Below are positions 13,686-21,143 of a stretch of DNA of 34,513 nt, in pieces. The notes below the pieces were generated by a model. That model had not been told where the DNA came from. It saw nothing but the letters and a program-made list of their open reading frames with translations, and did not search any database. The position numbers and the translations under genes were made by a program. This DNA comes from Oscillospiraceae bacterium (GTDB lineage: Bacteria > Bacillota > Clostridia > Oscillospirales > Oscillospiraceae): assembly GCA_017461445.1 (NCBI GenBank), contig JAFTXW010000025.1, positions 1 through 34,513 on the forward strand, written 5' to 3'. Each line of letters opens with the position of its first letter. Positions within the stretch are counted from its first letter, which is position 1.

Positions 13686-14774
13686 TTATCTCTTGATATC
13701 GAAATTCATATTCATGATTTCCTTGATGGCTCTTGCGTCGTCGGTGATGTTGGCGTCGCCGTGGATGGTGTGTTTGATGACGGAGGAGGCCACCGCGAAG
13801 TTGACCATGTCCATGGGCTTGTAATTCCGCATCATGGCGTAGATCAGGCCGCTGGCGAAGGCATCGCCGCCGCCCACCCGGTCCAGGATGTTGAAGGTGA
13901 AGAGCTTGCTTTCAAAGGTGTGGCCGTTGTACCACATGTAGGCCTTCAGGGAGTTGGAGGAGCCGGAGTGGGCATAGCGGACGTGGCGCCCGATGCACTT
14001 GATGTTGGGGTAACGCTCAATGAAGTGCTGGAACACCTCGTCCTGCTCCTCATAGCTGGGCTGCAGGGGGACGCCGTCCTTCCAGTCGCCCTTACTGTGG
14101 TCGTTTTCGTCCTTCCACAGGTGGTAGGGCTCGATGCCCAGCAGCACGTCCACATAGGGTAGGCACTGGGTGCAGTAGTCCCGGGCCTCCTCCCAGGTCC
14201 AGAGCTTGGAGCGGAAGTTGCCGTCGAAGCTGGTGACGAGACCCATTTCCTTGGCGGTTTTCAGGCAGTTCAGGATGAAATCGGCGCAGGTCTGGTTCAG
14301 GGCGGGGGTGATGCCGGAGACGTGGAGCCAGGTGAAGCCTTTGAGAAGAGCGGGGATGTCCACCTTACTCAAATCGTATTCGGTGATGGCGGAGTGCTTG
14401 CGGTCGTAGGTGACCTTGCTGGCCCGGATGCCGTAGCCGGTCTCCAAGTAGTAGGTGCCCAGCCGGTGGGTGGGGGTCTCCTCGGGGGTGGAGAGGATCA
14501 CCGGGGTGCAGTGGACATCGTTGGAGCGGAGCATACGGATGGCACTCTTGCCGATGGAGTTGTTGGGAACCACGGAGAAGAAGGTGGAGTCGATGCCCAG
14601 GTTGGCAAGGGACAGGGCGATGTTGGCCTCGCTGCCGCCGTAGGTGGCCTCAAAATTGTTGGCCATGCGGATCTTTTCGTAGTTGGGCGGTGTCAGGCGG
14701 AGCATGATCTCGCCGATGGTGATGAATTTATGGGAACTCTTGGAATTGGTCAGCAGCGGGTTGTGATGTTCCAT
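13686..14774 (-). CDS. kdgK: PfkB-family sugar kinase, 2-keto-3-deoxygluconate kinase-like
   Basis: 362 residues. Ribokinase/PfkB fold: N-terminal FITIGEIMLRLTP, the substrate glycine pair in ATYGGSEANIALSLANLG (about 43-60), and the C-terminal ATP and catalytic signature DRVGGGDAFASGLIYAMM with the catalytic base Asp. The GEIMLRL and SFDGNFRSKLW motifs resemble KdgK, which phosphorylates 2-keto-3-deoxygluconate in uronate or Entner-Doudoroff catabolism; another keto-sugar is possible. ATG 14774 has GAGGAGG upstream; the longer frame to 14816 overlaps the -10 and is rejected. No aldolase (eda) or uronate genes are adjacent; its only operon partner is the orphan membrane protein. Substrate confidence is moderate. 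Confidence 0.85.
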   Translation of the reverse strand: MEHHNPLLTNSKSSHKFITIGEIMLRLTPPNYEKIRMANNFEATYGGSEANIALSLANLGIDSTFFSVVPNNSIGKSAIRMLRSNDVHCTPVILSTPEETPTHRLGTYYLETGYGIRASKVTYDRKHSAITEYDLSKVDIPALLKGFTWLHVSGITPALNQTCADFILNCLKTAKEMGLVTSFDGNFRSKLWTWEEARDYCTQCLPYVDVLLGIEPYHLWKDENDHSKGDWKDGVPLQPSYEEQDEVFQHFIERYPNIKCIGRHVRYAHSGSSNSLKAYMWYNGHTFESKLFTFNILDRVGGGDAFASGLIYAMMRNYKPMDMVNFAVASSVIKHTIHGDANITDDARAIKEIMNMNFDIKR

Positions 14775-14804
14775 GGTGTACCTCCTCAGAATGTGGATAT
14801 CCAT

Positions 14805-14833
14805 ATTATAAGGCAACGAATTGTGAATTTCAA
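14805..14833 (-). promoter_or_regulatory. Promoter of the sugar kinase operon
   Basis: On the minus strand: TTGAAA (14833-14828), 17-bp spacer, TATAAT (14810-14805). Transcription would begin about 25 bases upstream of the start codon. The stretch 14834-14960 toward the divergent DUF3343 gene shows no clear plus-strand promoter. Confidence 0.85.
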
Positions 14834-14963
14834 TAGAGAAAAAGGCGGAATGAAAAATATTTTTAGATATTATGACGATAATGCGTGCGGGCGCAGATTA
14901 GATGACGGTAACCGAACAATTTCGACCTTCCGGGCATAGAGTGTGGCAGGGAGGTTTTGCTGT

Positions 14964-15218
14964 ATGAAATTTTATTATATCACCTTCCGCTCGGTGACCT
15001 TTGCCCAGCGGGGGGAGAAGGTACTGCAGAAAAGCGGTATCCGCTGCACCCTTCAGCGGACGCCCCGGTGGATGGAGGAGCAGGGCTGTGGGTACTGCCT
15101 GAAGCTCTGGACAAAGGATGTGACCCCTGCGGTGGATGTGCTGCGCCAAAACGGGGTGGGGATGCGGAAGGTCTATTCCCAGCGGCAGGATGGGCAGTTG
15201 GAGGAGCTGACGGTATGA
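14964..15218 (+). CDS. DUF3343 protein, putative Se/S carrier-like
   Basis: 84 residues. The layout MKFYYITFRSVTFAQRGEK...RCTLQRTPRWMEEQGCGYCLKL matches the DUF3343 family (putative Se/S carrier protein-like): a small ferredoxin-like fold with a CxxC-like pair, here GCGYC at about residues 42-46. Family members often lie beside cysteine desulfurases or YedF/TusA-like proteins in anaerobes. ATG 14964 has GGGAGG nine bases upstream. The stop overlaps the start of the next gene (ATGA), so production is coupled to the desulfurase-like enzyme. Accepting a persulfide or selenide from that enzyme is inference from context. Confidence 0.85.
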   Translation: MKFYYITFRSVTFAQRGEKVLQKSGIRCTLQRTPRWMEEQGCGYCLKLWTKDVTPAVDVLRQNGVGMRKVYSQRQDGQLEELTV

Positions 15219-16324
15219 TCTATCTGGACAACGGAGCTACCTCCTTTCACAAACCACAGGGGGTGTACCGGGCGGTGGGGGAGGCCATGCGAAGCTGCGC
15301 CAATCCGGGCCGGGGCGGCTATGGTGCCGCCCTGGAGGCCTCCCGGCGGGTTTACGGCTGCCGGGAAGCGGCGGCGGAGCTGTTTGAATGTCAGCCGGAG
15401 CAGGTGGCTCTCACCACCAGCTGCACCCATGGGCTGAACATCGCCATCCGCTCTCTGGTTAGGCCCGGCGGGCGGGTGGTGGTATCGGGCTTTGAGCACA
15501 ATGCCGTCACCCGGCCACTTCATGCCCTGGGAGCGGACATCCGGGTGGCGGGACGAAAGCTCTTTGATTGGGCGGATACACTGGAACGCTTTGGCGATGC
15601 CCTGAAGAAGGGAGCAGACGCAGTGGTGTTCACCCATGTATCCAATGTGTTCGGTTATATCCTGCCGGTGGAGGAGCTGGCTGCCCTGTGCCGGGAGAAG
15701 GGAGTGCCCTTTATTATCGACGCGGCCCAGTCGGCAGGGACGCTGCCGGTTTCCCTCAGCAAGCTGGGGGCGGATTTTATTGCCATGCCGGGACACAAGG
15801 GGCTGCTGGGGCCCCAGGGGACGGGGCTGCTGCTGTGCAAAGGGGAGGCTGCCCCGCTGCTTTATGGGGGAACGGGAAGCCTGTCTATTCAGCAGGAGAT
15901 GCCGGACTACCTGCCGGACCGATTGGAGCCTGGGACACTGAATGTGCCGGGATACGCAGGACTGGCGGAGGGGCTTCGGTATGTACGGCGGACGGGGTTG
16001 GAAGAAATCTTCCAAAGGGAGCATACCCAGCTGCTGCGGTGCGTCCGGGGGCTGGAAACGCTGGGAATGCGGGTCTTTGCCGGGGAACATCAGGCGGGGA
16101 CGGTGTCGTTTCTTGCGGGAATGGACTGCGAGGAGGCGGCGGAAAGATTGGCGAAGGAGGGCATCGCTGTCCGGGCGGGGCTTCACTGCGCGCCCTATGC
16201 CCACGAAAGCGCGGGGACACTGGATACGGGGACGGTGCGGGTGAGCTTCGGACACGATGCCGATTCTTCCCAAACCAACATGTTTTTGCGGGCAGCGTCA
16301 AAACTTCCGGGTTATAAAGTATAA
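15215..16324 (+). CDS. Class V aminotransferase-fold enzyme, cysteine desulfurase / selenocysteine lyase-like
   Basis: 369 residues. N-terminal MIYLDNGATSFHKP is the classic desulfurase start. The His in FEHNAVTRP and the Asp and Gln in IDAAQSAGTLP contact PLP. MPGHKGLLGPQGTG holds the Schiff-base lysine. RAGLHCAPYAHE carries the active-site cysteine in the R-x-G-x-H-C-A-P context of the SufS/CsdA group. The enzyme takes sulfur (or selenium) from cysteine as a bound persulfide. The long upstream extension of the frame (to 14957) is the shadow of DUF3343. No sufBCD, iscU or selD is nearby, so a dedicated trafficking role with DUF3343 is more likely than general Fe-S assembly. Confidence 0.9.
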   Translation: MIYLDNGATSFHKPQGVYRAVGEAMRSCANPGRGGYGAALEASRRVYGCREAAAELFECQPEQVALTTSCTHGLNIAIRSLVRPGGRVVVSGFEHNAVTRPLHALGADIRVAGRKLFDWADTLERFGDALKKGADAVVFTHVSNVFGYILPVEELAALCREKGVPFIIDAAQSAGTLPVSLSKLGADFIAMPGHKGLLGPQGTGLLLCKGEAAPLLYGGTGSLSIQQEMPDYLPDRLEPGTLNVPGYAGLAEGLRYVRRTGLEEIFQREHTQLLRCVRGLETLGMRVFAGEHQAGTVSFLAGMDCEEAAERLAKEGIAVRAGLHCAPYAHESAGTLDTGTVRVSFGHDADSSQTNMFLRAASKLPGYKV

Positions 16325-16343
16325 ATTTTTTACAGATTATCTA

Positions 16344-16372
16344 TTGCCATCCCCAGCCGAATCCGCTATAAT
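16344..16372 (+). promoter_or_regulatory. Promoter of the cdaA operon
   Basis: TTGCCA (16344-16349), 17-bp spacer, TATAAT (16367-16372). The leader of about 70 bases contains a small hairpin AGCGCA-GTAT-GCGCT near 16400-16415, without a T-run long enough for termination. Confidence 0.82.
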
Positions 16373-16448
16373 AGAACGGATAATAGGTAAGTATACGATA
16401 GCGCAGTATGCGCTTTGCAAAAGTTGACATAAAAGGGGAAAAGGGCCT

Positions 16449-17321
16449 ATGGAAGCGATCCAAAATTTAATTCAGCAGCTGACCAGAATGCAGTGGTCCG
16501 ACTATCTGGACATCATCGTCGTGGCGTTCCTGATCTATAAACTGCTGCCCCTCATCAAGACCCCCAGCATCATGCGCATAGCCCGGACGGTGCTCGCCAT
16601 CGTGGCATTGGCCTGGCTCACGGATTTCATGAAGCTGCATACCATTAGCTGGATCATTAACCAGTTTCTGGCAGTCGGTATCCTGGCAATCGTTATTTTG
16701 TTCCAGCCGGAGCTGCGGCGGATGCTGGACCATCTGGGCAGCGTGAAGCTGACCAGCTTCTTTGGCTCCAGCAAGCCCCTGCAGGAGATGGACGCGGTGA
16801 TCGCTCAGACCGTCATGGCCTGCGAGATCCTGAGCCGGGAGAAGGTGGGCGCGCTGATCGTCTTTGCCCGGGAGCAGCGGTTAGAGGAATACTTCAAGAC
16901 CGGCACCCAGATCGACGGTCAGGTCTCCGAGCAGCTGATCCGCAACATCTTCTTCCCTAAGGCATCCCTTCATGACGGTGCCATGATCATCCGGGATGGC
17001 CGGGTGGCGGCGGCGGGCTGTGTGCTACCCCTGTCCGACAGTGTGCGGCTCAGTGCCGACCTGGGCACCCGGCACCGGGCGGGCGTGGGCATGAGCGAGG
17101 CTTCCGACGCGGTGGTGGTCATCGTTTCCGAGGAGACCGGCACTATTTCCGTGGCGGTGGGCGGTATGCTCAAGCGGCATCTGGCCCCCCAGACCCTGGA
17201 TAAGCTGCTGCACAATGAGCTGTGCCCTGTGGACGAAAGTGCCGATGTCCAGAATTTGGCCATTCGGCTGAAAAAGAAGATCATGCAAAGCGTAAAGGAG
17301 GCGGACAGCTATGAAAAATAA
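16449..17321 (+). CDS. cdaA: Membrane diadenylate cyclase CdaA
   Basis: 290 residues. It condenses two ATP to c-di-AMP, the second messenger for potassium and osmotic balance and cell-wall integrity. Three N-terminal membrane helices (about residues 20-85), then the DAC domain with the two catalytic motifs intact: DGA (176-178, in LHDGAMIIRDG) and RHR (208-210, in LGTRHRAGVGMSE). AAGGG lies upstream of ATG 16449. It overlaps cdaR by 11 bases, the conserved Firmicutes pair in which CdaR modulates CdaA. The usual third partner glmM is not next; rseC follows instead. Confidence 0.97.
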   Translation: MEAIQNLIQQLTRMQWSDYLDIIVVAFLIYKLLPLIKTPSIMRIARTVLAIVALAWLTDFMKLHTISWIINQFLAVGILAIVILFQPELRRMLDHLGSVKLTSFFGSSKPLQEMDAVIAQTVMACEILSREKVGALIVFAREQRLEEYFKTGTQIDGQVSEQLIRNIFFPKASLHDGAMIIRDGRVAAAGCVLPLSDSVRLSADLGTRHRAGVGMSEASDAVVVIVSEETGTISVAVGGMLKRHLAPQTLDKLLHNELCPVDESADVQNLAIRLKKKIMQSVKEADSYEK

Positions 17322-18540
17322 GGTCACATCCATTCTGCTGTCCTTCGTTATCGCTTTCGGATTGTGGCTGTATGTGGTCACCAACGTCAGCATGGAAGAC
17401 GAGGATACCTTCTATAACATTCCTGTGGTGATGGAGAGTGAGACCGCTCTGCTGGAGCGGAATCTGATGATTACCTACCAGTCCACCAATACCATTTCCC
17501 TGAAACTTTCCGGTACCCGCAGCGATCTGAGCAAGGTGAATAACCAGAATATTACTGTCAAGGTGGATCTGTCCAAGGTCTATGACGCAGGCTCCCAGAT
17601 CCCCCTGACCTATACCATTTCCTATCCCGGCAACGTGGCCAACAATGCCTTCGTGGAGCTGACCAGAAGCCCCACTTATATCTATGTGAGCGTGGAGGAG
17701 CGGCGGATCAAGGAGGTTCCCGTGGAGGTGGTCTGGACCGGTACGGCTGCCGACGGCTTCATGGTGGACAAGGAAAACCGCACGCTGGATTACGGCACCA
17801 TTACTGTGGAGGGCCCTGCCTCTGTGGCAGATAAGATCCAAAAGGCTGTGATCGAGGTGGATGTTACCGATCAGAAGGAGTCTATCGACCAGAGCTACCG
17901 CTATACCCTCTGCGATGCCAACGGCGAGGGCGTGGACGCGGAGCTGATCACTACCAACGTGGCGGAGGTGCGCCTGCAGGTGAAGATCCAGCAGGTGAAG
18001 GAAGTGGAACTGAAGCTGGATGTTACCTACGGCGGCGGCTCCAACGAGAAGAACACCACCGTTACCATCTCTCCCTCCACCATCCGTATCTCCGGCGGTG
18101 AGGCGGTGCTGAAGGAATTCGGCGACAGCATCCTGCTGGGCAAGATCAACCTGGCGGAGATTCCCGATGACCAGTCTATGGTCTATACCATCACCCTGCC
18201 CCAGGGCATTACCAACCTGTCCGATGTGACGGAGGCCAGCGTGGATATCGCGTTCACAGGCCTGACCACCAAGGAGTTCGTGGTCAGCGAAATCGAGAGC
18301 GTCAACGTGCCCGAGGGCATGGAGGCGGATATCATCAACGAGAAGCTGACCGTGGTCATTCGCGGCCCCGCCGCTGAGCTGAGCCTGCTGACGGAGGAGG
18401 ATATCAAGGTCACCGTGGACTTTACCGGTGCGGAGGTTGGCACTGCCACCTTCAAGCCCTCCATTACCCTGCCTGAGGGGATCAAGACGGCAGGCGCGGT
18501 GGGCACCTACTCCGTGTCCGCTGCCATTACACAGAAATAA
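17311..18540 (+). CDS. cdaR: YbbR-domain regulator of CdaA
   Basis: 409 residues. One N-terminal membrane segment (ILLSFVIAFGLWLYVVTNV, about residues 7-25) followed by four YbbR-type beta-rich repeats outside the cell, visible as repeated patterns such as IPVVMES, VPVEVVWTGTAADGFMV, LDVTYGGGSNEKNTTVTISPSTIRISG and SEIESVNVPEGMEADI. CdaR binds CdaA and tunes c-di-AMP synthesis. Length and domain number are normal. The start lies inside the end of cdaA, so translation is coupled. Confidence 0.93.
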   Translation: MKNKVTSILLSFVIAFGLWLYVVTNVSMEDEDTFYNIPVVMESETALLERNLMITYQSTNTISLKLSGTRSDLSKVNNQNITVKVDLSKVYDAGSQIPLTYTISYPGNVANNAFVELTRSPTYIYVSVEERRIKEVPVEVVWTGTAADGFMVDKENRTLDYGTITVEGPASVADKIQKAVIEVDVTDQKESIDQSYRYTLCDANGEGVDAELITTNVAEVRLQVKIQQVKEVELKLDVTYGGGSNEKNTTVTISPSTIRISGGEAVLKEFGDSILLGKINLAEIPDDQSMVYTITLPQGITNLSDVTEASVDIAFTGLTTKEFVVSEIESVNVPEGMEADIINEKLTVVIRGPAAELSLLTEEDIKVTVDFTGAEVGTATFKPSITLPEGIKTAGAVGTYSVSAAITQK

Positions 18541-18557
18541 CAGGCAGGTGAGAAGAA

Positions 18558-19007
18558 GTGGACCAGCTGGTTCGTGTAAAAGAAGCCTATAATGACGGTA
18601 CGGCCTTGGTGATCTGCGTCCGGGAGAGTGCCTGCTCCGGCGACTGCCACAAGTGCTCCGGCTGCGGCGCGGCCAAGGAATCCATTCTGTTCAAGGCCCA
18701 GAACCCCATCGGCGCGGGCCGGGGGGATCTGGTGAATGTCCGCAGTGAGTCCGGCCCGGTGCTGAAGGCGGCGGTGGTGCTGTACATGCTGCCCCTGGTA
18801 CTGTTCTTTGGTGGCTATGCTCTAGGAGCGGCACTGAACCTGTCCGGTGCGCTGTTTGGATGCCTGGCCTTTGTGCTGAGCATTGGATTCATCGTTATGT
18901 ATGACCGCCGTTTGGCGAAACAGGACAATACCATTTATACCATTACGGATTTCGCGGGAGATTCCATCCTGAAATCCATGAAAAAAGGGGATAATGACCT
19001 TGGTTAA
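18558..19007 (+). CDS. RseC/MucC family protein (SoxR-reducing system type)
   Basis: 149 residues. A cysteine cluster CSGDCHKCSGCGA near residues 27-39 is the N-terminal RseC signature (possible iron-sulfur or redox site), followed by two membrane helices (AAVVLYMLPLVLFFGGYAL and GCLAFVLSIGFIVMYDRRL). In Proteobacteria RseC affects sigma-E or SoxR reduction, often with the Rnf complex. In Clostridia its role is not settled. The start is GTG 18558 with AGGTGAG upstream. It ends 14 bases inside yicC. Its position between cdaR and yicC is unusual enough to note. Confidence 0.85.
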   Translation: MDQLVRVKEAYNDGTALVICVRESACSGDCHKCSGCGAAKESILFKAQNPIGAGRGDLVNVRSESGPVLKAAVVLYMLPLVLFFGGYALGAALNLSGALFGCLAFVLSIGFIVMYDRRLAKQDNTIYTITDFAGDSILKSMKKGDNDLG

Positions 19008-19878
19008 GAGTATGACCGGCTACGGCCGCGCCGTGGAAACGGTGAACGGCCGGGAATTTACTGTGGAGCTGCGCTCCGTCAACAACCGCTACTTAGACTG
19101 CACTGTAAAGCTGCCTCGGACACTGTCCTTCGCGGAGGACGCCGTGAAGCAGGCCGTGAAGAAGGCCATCTCCCGTGGCAAGGTGGATGTGTTCATCACC
19201 GTCCACTCCGAGGGAGCCGACGATGTGAAGGTAAGCCTGAACGCTCCCGTGGTGGAAGGGTATCTCGCCGCCATGAAGCAGATGGTGGAAAGCTACGGTG
19301 TGCAGGATGACATCAGCGTGTCCGTTCTGTCCCGGATGCCTGAGGTGTTTACCGTGGAAAAGCCCGAGGTGGACGAGGAACAGCTGCTTGCCGACCTGAT
19401 GGGCGTGGTGGACAAGGCTCTGGAAAGCTACAACAACATGCGCGCCACCGAGGGTAAGGCTCTGGAAAATGACCTGCGCAGCCGGGGCAATACCATCCTG
19501 GAGCTGGTTGCCCAGGTGGAGGAAGGCAACGGCCAGACCGTTATCGACTACCGCACCCGTCTGGAAAACAAGCTGAAGGAAGTGCTGGCAAACACCGCAA
19601 TCGACGAAAGCCGTATTCTCACCGAGGCTGCTATCTTCGCGGACAAGGTTGCTGTGGACGAGGAGACCGTTCGCCTGCGCAGCCACCTGGAGCAGATGAA
19701 CACCATGCTGTCCACCGGCGGTGCCATTGGCCGGAAGCTGGACTTCCTGCTGCAGGAGATGAACCGGGAGAGCAATACCATCGGCTCCAAGTGCACCGAT
19801 GTGAAGCTGGCCCGGATCGTGGTGGATATCAAGGCGGAGCTGGAAAAGATCCGGGAGCAGACCCAGAACATCGAATAA
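18994..19878 (+). CDS. yicC: YicC family endoribonuclease
   Basis: 294 residues. N-terminal LVKSMTGYGRA and the C-terminal DUF1732 signature FLLQEMNRESNTIGSKC are the two halves of the family. YicC proteins are endoribonucleases that act on small RNAs and mRNA; in Bacillus the member next to remA and gmk is YloC. It is the first of the conserved yicC-remA-gmk-rpoZ-priA order. The start overlaps the end of the rseC-like gene. A 104-base gap follows before remA with no clear promoter. Confidence 0.94.
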   Translation: MTLVKSMTGYGRAVETVNGREFTVELRSVNNRYLDCTVKLPRTLSFAEDAVKQAVKKAISRGKVDVFITVHSEGADDVKVSLNAPVVEGYLAAMKQMVESYGVQDDISVSVLSRMPEVFTVEKPEVDEEQLLADLMGVVDKALESYNNMRATEGKALENDLRSRGNTILELVAQVEEGNGQTVIDYRTRLENKLKEVLANTAIDESRILTEAAIFADKVAVDEETVRLRSHLEQMNTMLSTGGAIGRKLDFLLQEMNRESNTIGSKCTDVKLARIVVDIKAELEKIREQTQNIE

Positions 19879-19982
19879 GCGGCGAGCCGCCGCAGGCAAT
19901 TCGCACGGAAGCCGGGAGGAAATCGATACGCCATTGGGTACCGCCCGGTAAGATTACCTTTCCGATAAAGTAGAGGTAGATT

Positions 19983-20249
19983 ATGAAACTGATCAACATT
20001 GGCTTTGGCAGCATGATCGCGGCGGGGCGTTTGCTTGCCGTGGTGGCTCCCGATTCCGCCCCCATCAAGCGCGTGATCCAGGAGGCCCGGGACCGGGGTA
20101 TGCTGATCGACGCCTCCTACGGGCGCAAGACCAAGGCCGTTATCCTGATGGACACTGACCATGTGATCCTGTCTGCTATCCCTACCGAGACCATTTACGA
20201 GCGGTGGATGGGAGAAAGCATGGCAAAAACAGAGGAGGAAGAGAATTGA
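19983..20249 (+). CDS. remA: RemA/DUF370 DNA-binding regulator
   Basis: 88 residues. [20 protein letters not shown] and [20 protein letters not shown] are the RemA core. In Bacillus subtilis RemA forms rings that bend DNA and activate matrix and osmoprotection operons. The start has AGAGGT upstream. The tail [12 protein letters not shown] is acidic. The stop codon overlaps the UUG start of gmk, and AGGAGG for gmk lies within the remA end, so gmk is translationally coupled. Regulation of matrix genes in this organism is assumed only by homology. Confidence 0.95.
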   Translation: MKLINIGFGSMIAAGRLLAVVAPDSAPIKRVIQEARDRGMLIDASYGRKTKAVILMDTDHVILSAIPTETIYERWMGESMAKTEEEEN

Positions 20250-20800
20250 GCAAGGGGAAAATCGTTGTGATCTCCGGCGCGTCCGGTGTCGGCAAGGGCA
20301 CCGTTCTGGGCCTGATGATGAAGAAGCGGCCTGACCTGGCCTTTTCTGTGTCCGCTACCACCCGCCCCCCCCGGCCCAATGAGGTGGATGGCGTGCATTA
20401 CTACTTCATTACCAAGGAACGCTTTGAAGAGATGATCGCAAAGGGCGATTTCCTGGAATATGATGCCCATGCGAAGCATTATTACGGCACGCCCCGTGCC
20501 CAGGCGGAGGAAAAAATGGAGCGGGGTCATGTGCTGCTGGATATCGAGCCGAAGGGCGCGAAGCAGGTAAAGGACGCGGTGCCCGATGCCACGCTGGTCT
20601 TCATCATGCCGCCTTCCATGGAGGAGCTGGAACGCCGTCTCCGCAGCCGGGGCGACACCCCGGAGGATCAGATTCGGATCCGTATGGAGCGGGCCGTCTG
20701 GGAGATGGAGCAGCGGGGCTGGTATGACCATGTGGTGGTCAACGATGATGCGGAACGCTGCGCCGATGAAATTTTGAATATCATTGCCGATTTGGCATAA
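20246..20800 (+). CDS. gmk: Guanylate kinase
   Basis: 184 residues from a UUG start at 20246, behind AGGAGG at 20233-20238. An in-frame ATG at 20204 lies inside remA without a ribosome site. The enzyme phosphorylates GMP to GDP. P-loop [10 protein letters not shown] (about 9-18), GMP-binding [19 protein letters not shown] and the lid [17 protein letters not shown] are all standard. Note GVGKG where many have GAGKS. The gmk-rpoZ pairing is conserved in Firmicutes and links guanine nucleotide supply to transcription. Confidence 0.96.
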   Translation: MSKGKIVVISGASGVGKGTVLGLMMKKRPDLAFSVSATTRPPRPNEVDGVHYYFITKERFEEMIAKGDFLEYDAHAKHYYGTPRAQAEEKMERGHVLLDIEPKGAKQVKDAVPDATLVFIMPPSMEELERRLRSRGDTPEDQIRIRMERAVWEMEQRGWYDHVVVNDDAERCADEILNIIADLA

Positions 20801-20825
20801 CTTATAAATTTGGAGGATTTTGAAT

Positions 20826-21032
20826 ATGCTGTACCCCCCTGTTGCTGATTTGCTGAAGAATGTGGATAGCCGTTACCTGCTGGTGAACGTGGTGGCACAC
20901 CGCGCCCGTCAGATCGCCGCTGAGGCCGAGGCTTTCCAGGAAGAACTGCCCGAGAAGCCCGTTACTCTGGCCATTCAGGAGGTCGCCGACGGCAAGCTGT
21001 CCGGCTCCGTGAAGGCTGAGTACAAGAATTGA
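20826..21032 (+). CDS. rpoZ: RNA polymerase omega subunit
   Basis: 68 residues. MLYPPVADLLKNVDSRYLLVNVVAHRARQIA is the conserved omega N-terminus that clamps the beta' subunit. ATG 20826 is chosen over TTG 20820 because GGAGG (20812-20816) is nine bases away and homologues begin MLYP. The C-terminus is KPVTLAIQEVADGKLSG, as in other Firmicutes. It follows gmk by 25 bases. A palindromic repeat separates it from priA. Confidence 0.94.
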   Translation: MLYPPVADLLKNVDSRYLLVNVVAHRARQIAAEAEAFQEELPEKPVTLAIQEVADGKLSGSVKAEYKN

Positions 21033-21039
21033 TGTTGAA

Positions 21040-21123
21040 TGTCATTCCGAGCCAGCGTAAGCTGGCGTGGAAATCCCCTTCGATGATGGAGATTGCCACC
21101 TCGCTTGGCGCCTCGCAATGACA
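21040..21123. repeat. Short palindromic repeat between rpoZ and priA
   Basis: 84 bp with 12-bp terminal inverted repeats TGTCATTSCGAG (21040-21051 and 21112-21123, one mismatch). A second inner pair GTGGAAATCCCC / GGAGATTGCCAC also matches, and there is a perfect internal hairpin GCCAGC-GTAA-GCTGGC. The TGTCATTsCGAG ends are typical of a widespread non-coding mobile repeat. It sits inside the operon, eight bases after the rpoZ stop and 21 bases before the priA start, so transcripts must read through it. Confidence 0.8.
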
Positions 21124-21143
21124 GTATGGAAGGGAGGGGCGTT

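Noticed and set aside
20820-20826. TTG at 20820 as the rpoZ start
   Set aside because: ATG 20826 fits the usual MLYP start and the ribosome-site spacing better.
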